Shown here: one piece after another, positions 41,406 to 48,111 of the stretch | Layout of the letters: each line of letters begins with the position of its first letter | Numbering within the stretch: position 1 is the stretch's first letter | Assembly (NCBI GenBank): GCA_963662605.1 | Contig: OY759785.1 | Coordinates: forward strand, 496,001 to 560,000 | Direction: 5' to 3' | DNA length: 64,000 nt | DNA from: G963662605 sp963662605 | Lineage (GTDB): Bacteria > Bacteroidota > Ignavibacteria > Ignavibacteriales > Ignavibacteriaceae | Notes under the pieces: model-generated | Seen by the model: the letters and a program-made list of their open reading frames with translations, nothing else | What the model was told of the DNA's origin: nothing | The model's database searches: none | Program-made: the position numbers and the translations under genes

Positions 41406-41882
41406 ATGAAAATAGCCTTATATCCCGGAACATTCGACCCAATTACCAATGGGCATATTGATATTTTACAGCGGGCAGGCGAATTGTTTGATAAAATTAT
41501 TGTTACCGTAGCAATCAATCCCGCCAAGAATCCGTTGTTTACCGTAGAGGAACGCATTGCGCTGATGAAGGAATCTCTTCCACAGTCGAAATTCGAAATA
41601 ACCTCCTTTGATGGTTTGGTGGTTGACTACGCGAAGAAAACCGGCTCGGTTGCCATTATCCGCGGCTTGCGTGCGATAAGCGATTTTGAGTACGAATTTC
41701 AGATGGCGTTGATGAATCACAAACTAGCGGAAGACATTACCACCGTATTTCTCATGCCGAATGAAAAGTACACCTACCTTAACTCATCTATTATCAGAAG
41801 TCTCGCGCAATTTCATGCGGACGTTTCCGAGTTTGTGCCACCGTGTGTGCAGGAAGCTTTGAAGCTCAAATTCCCCTTATAG
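41406..41882 (+). CDS. coaD: Pantetheine-phosphate adenylyltransferase
   Basis: PPAT of 158 residues, which adds AMP to 4'-phosphopantetheine in the penultimate step of coenzyme A synthesis. The nucleotidyl-transfer motif is YPGTFDPITNGHIDIL (T-x-x-H type, about residues 7-22), IIRGLRAISDFEYEFQMALMN follows and the C-terminal YTYLNSSIIRSLAQF carries the SSxxR signature. Full length. ATG 41406 is preferred to TTG 41400. It is monocistronic, and convergent with the aminotransferase gene. Confidence 0.96.
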   Translation: MKIALYPGTFDPITNGHIDILQRAGELFDKIIVTVAINPAKNPLFTVEERIALMKESLPQSKFEITSFDGLVVDYAKKTGSVAIIRGLRAISDFEYEFQMALMNHKLAEDITTVFLMPNEKYTYLNSSIIRSLAQFHADVSEFVPPCVQEALKLKFPL

Positions 41883-41883
41883 A

Positions 41884-42043
41884 AATAGAACGCGGATGAC
41901 GCGGATAACCCCGCCAGAGGCGGGCATGCACAGATCATCAGGATTTTTATTAATTAAAAAGGCATCTTGTTCAGATGCCTTTTCTTCAAGTAATAATCAG
42001 CGGAAATCCGCGTTATCTGTTTTATCCGTGGTCTATTGCGATT
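41884..42043. repeat. Element with inverted ACGGAT-type ends between coaD and aspartate aminotransferase
   Basis: The left arm starts ATAGAACGCGGATGACGCGGAT two bases after the coaD stop; the right arm, read inversely, starts AATCGCAATAGACCACGGAT and includes part of the aminotransferase stop codon. The same opening (AATCGCAATAGAACACGGAT) occurs after ogt at 59707-59726 and a shorter one (AGAAATAGAACACGGATTTC) after ygfK at 47880. The terminator hairpin lies in the middle of this element. Confidence 0.65.
41956..41984. terminator. Bidirectional terminator between convergent genes
   Basis: AAAAGGCATCT (41957-41967) pairs perfectly with AGATGCCTTTT (41973-41983) around TGTTC, with A-rich and T-rich flanks. 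It can serve both coaD (+) and the aminotransferase gene (-). Confidence 0.85.
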
Positions 42044-43229
42044 AGAGTTTCGCGATAGCGGCTGAGATTTTCGTGATTGCCTTTTGCAGATTTTCCATTG
42101 ATGTAGCATATGAAAAACGCATGAAGCCCTCAGCTCCGAATGCGCTTCCCGGTACCGCCGCAACATTTGCTTCATTCAGCAGGAACATGGCAACATCAAT
42201 CGAGTTTGCAATAATAGTACCGTTATAATTCTTGCCGTAGAACGCGGTAACATCCATGAATAAGTAAAATGCGCCCTGCGGTTTAACGCCGGTGAACATC
42301 TTTAATGCAACGAGAGCATCGTAGAAATAATTTCTGCGTTTTTCGAATTCAATCTGCATTGCGTGAACGCTGTCCTGTGGTCCGAGTACTGCCTCAAGCG
42401 CTGCATGCTGTGAAATTGATGCCGCGTTTGATGTGCTGTGGCTCTGGAGTTTGTCCATCGCTTTGATGATAGGTTCAGGTGCTAAGGTCCAGCCGATTCT
42501 CCATCCCGTCATAGCGTGTGATTTTGATACGCCGTTCACGAGAATGGTTTTATCGCGCAGTTCGGGAAGTAGTGTTGCGAAACAAGTATTCTTCAATCCG
42601 TCATAAACGAGTTCTGCATAAATCTCATCGGATACGACAAAGATGCCCGCTTTCTTAACGATGTTCGCAATTGCAAGCAGTTCGTCTTTCGTATATGTTG
42701 TTCCGGTCGGATTTGACGGATTACAAAGAACTAAAAGTTTAGTCTTCGGGGTAATCGCTTTTTCCAGATCGGCAGGATTAATTTTGAATCCGCTTTCGGC
42801 GGTTGTTTCTAAAATAACCGGCGTGCCATGAGCAAGATTAACCATTTCGGGATATGATACCCAATACGGTGCTGGAATGATAACTTCATCGCCAATATAA
42901 ATCAACGCTGAGATAAGATTGTAAAGACTGTGTTTTGCACCGGAAGAAATCATAACTTCTGCCGGTTTATAATCAAGTCCGTAACGCTCGTTGATTTTAT
43001 CTGCAACAGCTTTGCGCAATGCAGGCAGACCTGCGTTAATAGTATATCTGGTGTGGTTCGCGTGGATGGCTTTAATCGCGGCTTCTTTTACGTTATCCGG
43101 AGTCGGAAAGTCGGGTTCGCCTACGCTCAGATCAATAACCTCAACTCCCTGTGCCTGCAGGTTTTTCGCTTTTGCCGCCACCGCCATAGTTGGTGAACCG
43201 GTAATTTTGTCAATGTGTTTCGAAATCAT
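42042..43229 (-). CDS. aspC: Aspartate aminotransferase-type class I/II PLP enzyme
   Basis: PLP-dependent aminotransferase of 395 residues, subgroup I-gamma as in thermophile and Bacteroidota aspartate aminotransferases. Visible: SVGEPDFPTPDNVKEAA, INAGLPALRKAVADKI, NPSNPTGTTYTKDEL, SDEIYAELVYD and the PLP Lys K236 in NGVSKSHAMTGWRIGW, with FMRFSYATS near the end (Arg binding the substrate carboxylate). It probably interconverts aspartate and oxaloacetate; related prephenate activity is possible. It is divergent from the aldo/keto reductase gene and convergent with coaD. Confidence 0.92.
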   Translation of the reverse strand: MISKHIDKITGSPTMAVAAKAKNLQAQGVEVIDLSVGEPDFPTPDNVKEAAIKAIHANHTRYTINAGLPALRKAVADKINERYGLDYKPAEVMISSGAKHSLYNLISALIYIGDEVIIPAPYWVSYPEMVNLAHGTPVILETTAESGFKINPADLEKAITPKTKLLVLCNPSNPTGTTYTKDELLAIANIVKKAGIFVVSDEIYAELVYDGLKNTCFATLLPELRDKTILVNGVSKSHAMTGWRIGWTLAPEPIIKAMDKLQSHSTSNAASISQHAALEAVLGPQDSVHAMQIEFEKRRNYFYDALVALKMFTGVKPQGAFYLFMDVTAFYGKNYNGTIIANSIDVAMFLLNEANVAAVPGSAFGAEGFMRFSYATSMENLQKAITKISAAIAKL

Positions 43230-43438
43230 ATTGTCTCCATGTAATAATAAACTTTTATCTAATACAGTACACCCCGGAAATGCAATTTCCTTTGTTTCTG
43301 CCGGACAAGGGTAAATGGAACAGGCATAGTGAGATCAGAGCTTTTGTGAAGCAGATCAAGAATAAAAGCTTTATAACTTTTATATTTGCAAATGTAGTTA
43401 TTTTTAGGCAATAGTTCCAGTCATTTAGGAAAATTTCT

Positions 43439-44317
43439 ATGCTACAAAACATTTTTGGTAATAATTCTTTCTCCGTATCGTTATTGGGATTCGGTGCCGG
43501 CCATATCGGCGGCGATAATATGAGTGATGCCGATGCTGTCCATGTACTGGAAACCGCACTTGATAGCGGCATTACCTTATTCGATACCGCGCGCGGGTAC
43601 GGACTATCGGAGCAGCGCATAGGAAAATTTCTTCCCGGCAAACGCGATAAAGTTATTCTCTCGACGAAGGTCGGGTACAGCATAGACGGCTACACCGATT
43701 GGACGTATGACATCATCAAGGCGGGGATTGAGCATGCCCTGAAATTAATGAACACGGATTATATAGATATTGTTCATTTGCATTCGTGCGATAAAAACGT
43801 ACTGCAAAATAACGGCGTGGCGGATGCGCTTGTGGCGGCTAAACAAGAGGGTAAAATCAGGGTTGCGGCATATTCCGGGGAGAACGAGGAACTGGATTAT
43901 GCAATCAAGTCGGATTTCTTCACTTCAATACAAACATCGGTAAACATATTCGACCAGAGAGGTATTGACACATTTTGCGCCGATGCGCGCAAAAAGAACA
44001 TGGGCATCATTGCAAAACGCCCGATGGGAAATTTCGCATGGATTTATGAATCCCAACCCTTCGGAGATTATGTAGAAGATTACTGGCTGCGCATGAAAGC
44101 AATGGAGCTGGACTTTAGAGATAGATGGAGTGAGGTTGCACTGCGTTTTGCCGCTTACCACGGCAATGCCGACAGCATCATTATCGGTACCGGAAGAGCC
44201 GTGCATTTGAAAAATAATATAAAGCTGCTTGAAATGGGTCCGCTTGCGGATGAGGAAGTCACGCTGATTAAAGAAACATTTAAGCGCTGCGATGATAATT
44301 GGGTAGGGCAGATATAG
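43439..44317 (+). CDS. Aldo/keto reductase
   Basis: NADPH-dependent oxidoreductase of 292 residues with the AKR barrel. The N-terminal LLGFGAGHIGG, the catalytic Asp/Tyr segment ITLFDTARGYGLSEQRIGKFL, the Lys in VILSTKVGYS, and HLHSCD (catalytic His region) are visible; the cofactor-binding IIIGTGRAVHLKNNI is near the C-terminus. Resembles the small YajO/PdxI-like bacterial AKRs; the physiological aldehyde or ketone is unknown. A TATATTTG box lies at 43381-43388, 50 bases upstream. Confidence 0.88.
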   Translation: MLQNIFGNNSFSVSLLGFGAGHIGGDNMSDADAVHVLETALDSGITLFDTARGYGLSEQRIGKFLPGKRDKVILSTKVGYSIDGYTDWTYDIIKAGIEHALKLMNTDYIDIVHLHSCDKNVLQNNGVADALVAAKQEGKIRVAAYSGENEELDYAIKSDFFTSIQTSVNIFDQRGIDTFCADARKKNMGIIAKRPMGNFAWIYESQPFGDYVEDYWLRMKAMELDFRDRWSEVALRFAAYHGNADSIIIGTGRAVHLKNNIKLLEMGPLADEEVTLIKETFKRCDDNWVGQI

Positions 44318-44318
44318 C

Positions 44319-44367
44319 AGTCCAAAGTCAAAAGTACAAAGTCCGAAGTCCGAAGTCCAAAGTTCAA
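44319..44367. repeat. Period-7 tandem repeat (AGTCCAA family), 7 units
   Basis: Seven consecutive heptamers AGTCCAA, AGTCAAA, AGTACAA, AGTCCGA, AGTCCGA, AGTCCAA, AGTTCAA begin one base after the aldo/keto reductase stop. The same family is at 15056-15097. Confidence 0.88.
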
Positions 44368-44380
44368 AGGTCATCGGTTT

Positions 44381-44476
44381 GCCACGAAGTGGCAGAATTT
44401 GAATAACCGCGGGTGAGTCCGATGGACGAAACCCGTGGAAAGGAATCCTCAGAATACCCGACCCCGAAGTGGGTCG
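44381..44476. repeat. Multi-hairpin element upstream of ygfK
   Basis: Three structures follow each other: GCCAC-GAA-GTGGC (44381-44393); an imperfect outer stem CCGCGGGT/ACCCGTGG enclosing GTCC-GAT-GGAC; and CGACCC..GGGTCG around CGAAGT (44459-44476). The repeated GAA-loop hairpins suggest a structured dispersed repeat or an RNA leader element. No matching riboswitch class is recognised. Confidence 0.55.
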
Positions 44477-44577
44477 AATTAAGAGTTATTCGCAATAAAT
44501 TGCCGGAGATATACGAAATTGTTTTTGAGACTCAGACGATTTTTTTATCTTTAAGGTTCACATTAACGGAAAAAGCT

Positions 44578-47500
44578 ATGTCAGACAAGTTCTATCAGAT
44601 TTCTATTGAAAAACTTTTTTCCTGGATGCTCAAAGAAGAAGCCCGGGGCAAAATATTCGGTATGTACACAAAGAACCTGTACGCGCCAAAGGCAAATGAC
44701 CCCTTCCGTATGTATAGATACGGCAGGCTTTTAGAAACTCCCCTCGGCGTTGCCGCCGGACCACAGACACAGCTTGCGCAGAATATCATCGGCGCGTGGT
44801 TGTGCGGAGCCCGTTATATAGAACTGAAAACCGTCCAGACTCTTGACGAGATACACGTATCAAAACCGTGTATCGAAGTTGAAGATGAGGGTTACAACTG
44901 CGAGTGGTCACAGGAGCTGACATTAAAAGGCTCATTCGAAGAGTACCTGAATGCGTGGATTGTCATGCACGTTTTAAAACATAAATTCGGATGGGAAGGT
45001 GACGAGCAGGGCTTTATCTTTAACATGAGCGTCGGTTATGACTATGCCGGTATCTTAAAACCGAATGTGCAATGGTTCCTTGAGAAAATGGAAAACTGCG
45101 AAGCTGAACTTGCGGCAAAAATTGAAGCAATAGCTCCGATGTATCCCGCTATCCGCGATATAAAAATTCCAAGCAGAATGACAGACAACATTACCTTGTC
45201 AACCATGCACGGATGTCCCCCGAATGAAATTCATAAAATCGGCAAGTATCTCATTGAAGAGAGAAAACTTCACACAACTATTAAATTAAATCCGACTTTG
45301 CTCGGACCAGAGCGCCTGCGCGAAATACTGAATGCCGTTTCCGGATTTACCGTTAATGTTCCGGATATTGCATTTGAACATGACCTGAAATACCCCGACG
45401 CGTTGGAATTAATTAAATCGCTTCAGAAATCCGCTGAAAAATCGGGTGTTACATTCAACCTGAAATTAACGAATACACTTGAATCGTTGAACTTAACACG
45501 TCAACTGCCGGAAAATGAAAAGATGGTGTATGCAAGCGGCCGTGCATTGCATCCGATAAGCATTAATCTCGCTGCAAAATTACAAAACGACTTTGACGGC
45601 AAACTCGATATTTCATTCTGCGCGGGTGTTGATGCATTTAACGTTGCCGATACCCTTGCATGTGGATTGAAACCAATAACTGTTTGCTCCGACCTGTTGA
45701 AACCGGGTGGATATATGCGCATGACTCAGTACATCGAGAGCCTTGAATCAGCATTTACCGGTGTAAACGCAAAATCAATTGACGAGTTTATTGTAAACAA
45801 AAACGGTGCAACATCCGACGTAGAAGCTGCTGCGCTTGGAAATCTGAACGCTTATGCCGAAGCCGTTCTCGCAAACAAAGCATATCACAAGAGCAGTTTC
45901 CCGTATAAAAATATTAAAACAAAACGTACTCTGACTGAGTATGATTGCGTTCACGCGCCATGTATTGAAGCATGTGCAGTAGATCAGAACGTGCCGAATT
46001 ATATGTACTATACCGGCATCGGCGATTTTGAGAACGCGTATAAAATTATCACGACCGATAATCCGATTCCGAATATTACCGGAAATGTCTGCGACCATTT
46101 GTGTCAGACAAAATGTACCAGAATGAATTATGATAATTCATTACAGATACGCGCCATCAAACGCTTCAACGCGGAAGAGTATAATAAGAACAAACATGAA
46201 AGCGCCGCAAAGAAAAACGGAATAAAGATAGGTGTCATCGGTGCGGGTCCCGCGGGCTTATCATGCGCGTATTTCCTCGCTCTCGAGGGATTCACGGTTG
46301 ATGTATATGAGTCAAAACCATTTGCGGGCGGTATGCCGTCGGATTCCATTCCGGAATTCAGATTGAGAGCCGATCGTATAGATGCGGATATTGAACTTGT
46401 TAAGTCAGTCGGTGTTAATCTGCATTTCAGTCATAGAGTTGACACGGAATTCTTTGATCAGTTAAGAAAAGATTGCGCGTATATCTTTATCGGTATCGGT
46501 GCACAGAAGAGTAAAAAACTTGAAATCCCGGGCGAAGACGCTGCTGAAGTTTACGATCAGTTGCAGTTCCTGTCAATTATTCGCCGCGGTGGAAAAATTG
46601 AACTTGGTAAGAAAGTTGCCGTCATTGGTGGTGGAAACTCCGCCATTGATACCGCGCGTACTGCCAATCGCATAATCGGCGCCGGAAAAGTACAGGTTCT
46701 CTATCGCAGAACGATTAACGAAATGCCGGCAGATAAAGAAGAAGTTGATGCATTAATAAAAGAAGGCATCGAAATAATCGAGCTGACTGCACCGCTTTCG
46801 ATTGAAAAGAAAAACGGCAAACTGCATTTGACGAATATCAGAATGGAACTGAGCGAGAAGGATGCAAGCGGCAGACGTCGTCCTGTTCCTGTTAAAGGTT
46901 CGGAGTTTGTTCTCGAATTTGACAACATTCTGACCGCTATCGGTCAGGATATTGACCTTGATTTTATTTCACCGAAAGAATTTTCCGTTGACAAAGCCAC
47001 ACTGAATACAAACATTTCGAATGTATTCATGGGCGGTGATGCGGTTCGCGGAGCTGATTCGCTTATCAATGCTGTCGGTGACGGAAAGAAAGCCGCGCTG
47101 AAAATTGCGAAACTTGCACTCGATAATTTTGCATTTGCCGGAACGCATAAAGACAAGAGCATTGATCTCGCGGGATTGCAAAAGAAAGTTGCGCACCGTG
47201 AGCCCGGACTCGAAATTCACGAGTCACCGAAATCAACCGGTAAGAACTTTGAACTTGTTCACGCTACTATCAGCAAAGAAGAAGCAATCAAAGAAGCACA
47301 GCGCTGTTTATTCTGCGACGATGTTTGCAACATCTGTACAACAGTGTGCCCGAACTTCGCGAATGTAACATATGATGTTGTTCCGATGGACATACCAACG
47401 TATAAAGTTGTTATGAACATGGGTAAAGCTGAAATTGTTGAAGACAGCATCATGAAAATTTCGCAAAAGCCGCAGATCATTAACGTACGCGATTTCTGTA

Positions 47501-47847
47501 ACGAATGCGGTAACTGCGATTCATTCTGTCCGACTGCGGGCGCTCCGTATAAGACGAAACCGAAATTCCACTTAACTAAAGAAAGCTTTGATGTGGAACC
47601 GACAGGATTCCGTTTTGAAGATGGAAAACTTTTCTGCAAAAAACCGGGATTCGTATCATCGCTCGCGTTTGAAAACGGTTCGGTGGTGTATGAGTCACCG
47701 GCAGTTGCAGCAAAATTCGGCAAGGACGATTTCGAACTGAAGGAATATTCGATCAAGAATGGCGTCAGTGATGCAATTACCCTGGATCACGTTTCCGAAA
47801 TGTTTCTGTTATTGAAGAATTTGAAGGATTTTCCGCTCTTCCAATAG
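44578..47847 (+). CDS. ygfK: YgfK-like putative selenate reductase/iron-sulfur flavoprotein
   Basis: Protein of about 1089 residues. The N-terminal half is a dihydroorotate dehydrogenase-like barrel (GVAAGPQTQLAQNIIGAWLCGARYIELKTVQ; STMHGCPPNEIHKIGKYL). A GltD-like section follows with a cysteine cluster (CIEACAVDQNVPNYMYY.., CDHLCQTKC, about residues 462-520), FAD-binding GVIGAGPAGLSC (about 550) and NAD(P)-binding VAVIGGGNSAIDTA (about 681). The C-terminus has two ferredoxin-like clusters, CLFCDDVCNICTTVC (about 910) and CNECGNCDSFC (about 973). YgfK homologues accompany selenium-dependent molybdenum hydroxylases; here an XdhD-type gene follows. The start at 44578 gives the family N-terminus; the frame upstream is repeat DNA. 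Substrate uncertain. Confidence 0.9.
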   Translation: MSDKFYQISIEKLFSWMLKEEARGKIFGMYTKNLYAPKANDPFRMYRYGRLLETPLGVAAGPQTQLAQNIIGAWLCGARYIELKTVQTLDEIHVSKPCIEVEDEGYNCEWSQELTLKGSFEEYLNAWIVMHVLKHKFGWEGDEQGFIFNMSVGYDYAGILKPNVQWFLEKMENCEAELAAKIEAIAPMYPAIRDIKIPSRMTDNITLSTMHGCPPNEIHKIGKYLIEERKLHTTIKLNPTLLGPERLREILNAVSGFTVNVPDIAFEHDLKYPDALELIKSLQKSAEKSGVTFNLKLTNTLESLNLTRQLPENEKMVYASGRALHPISINLAAKLQNDFDGKLDISFCAGVDAFNVADTLACGLKPITVCSDLLKPGGYMRMTQYIESLESAFTGVNAKSIDEFIVNKNGATSDVEAAALGNLNAYAEAVLANKAYHKSSFPYKNIKTKRTLTEYDCVHAPCIEACAVDQNVPNYMYYTGIGDFENAYKIITTDNPIPNITGNVCDHLCQTKCTRMNYDNSLQIRAIKRFNAEEYNKNKHESAAKKNGIKIGVIGAGPAGLSCAYFLALEGFTVDVYESKPFAGGMPSDSIPEFRLRADRIDADIELVKSVGVNLHFSHRVDTEFFDQLRKDCAYIFIGIGAQKSKKLEIPGEDAAEVYDQLQFLSIIRRGGKIELGKKVAVIGGGNSAIDTARTANRIIGAGKVQVLYRRTINEMPADKEEVDALIKEGIEIIELTAPLSIEKKNGKLHLTNIRMELSEKDASGRRRPVPVKGSEFVLEFDNILTAIGQDIDLDFISPKEFSVDKATLNTNISNVFMGGDAVRGADSLINAVGDGKKAALKIAKLALDNFAFAGTHKDKSIDLAGLQKKVAHREPGLEIHESPKSTGKNFELVHATISKEEAIKEAQRCLFCDDVCNICTTVCPNFANVTYDVVPMDIPTYKVVMNMGKAEIVEDSIMKISQKPQIINVRDFCNECGNCDSFCPTAGAPYKTKPKFHLTKESFDVEPTGFRFEDGKLFCKKPGFVSSLAFENGSVVYESPAVAAKFGKDDFELKEYSIKNGVSDAITLDHVSEMFLLLKNLKDFPLFQ

Positions 47848-47938
47848 GATTTTGAAACGATTTCCGCGTTTTGAATGTTAGAAATAGAACACGGATTTCG
47901 TACTTGTAGAGATGTAGCGATGATGTTGGTGCATAATC

Positions 47939-48043
47939 CCTCATCACCCAACCTCTTCTCCCCAGGGGAGAAGAGGAGTTAGAAAATCAAAACTATCCAA
48001 GTCTTCTTCCCTCTCCCTTTGGGAGAGGGACAGAGGGTGAGGG
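47939..48043. repeat. Double-hairpin purine/pyrimidine repeat between ygfK and the hydroxylase gene
   Basis: CCTCTTCTCCCC/GGGGAGAAGAGG (47952-47976, one-base loop) and CCCTCTCCC/GGGAGAGGG (48009-48029) are perfect hairpins, flanked by CCCTCATCACCC on the left and GGGTGAGGG on the right. Composition and layout resemble the GAACTCA-family repeats, but the terminal GAACTCA is absent, so it may be a related family. Confidence 0.65.
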
Positions 48044-48111
48044 CTCGTCATTATATTTCCGCAATGAACGTCATCCGTGATTTATTTTTTTTATGTTTTG
48101 TTAGGATGAAT

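Larger units (their letters stand above)
44318..44577. other. Repeat-rich spacer upstream of ygfK
   Basis: This 260-base region holds the period-7 tandem repeat (44319-44367) and a multi-hairpin element (44381-44476). An open frame from ATG 44413 runs through the hairpins into ygfK, but the translated hairpin DNA looks non-protein-like. Confidence 0.6.

Noticed and set aside
44413..44577. N-terminal 55-codon extension of ygfK from ATG 44413
   Set aside because: The extension is translated from the multi-hairpin repeat; YgfK family proteins begin close to the Met at 44578.
48019..48111. N-terminal extension of the molybdenum hydroxylase from ATG 48019
   Set aside because: The extra residues come from the purine/pyrimidine hairpin repeat; the family N-terminus starts at about 48106-48112.
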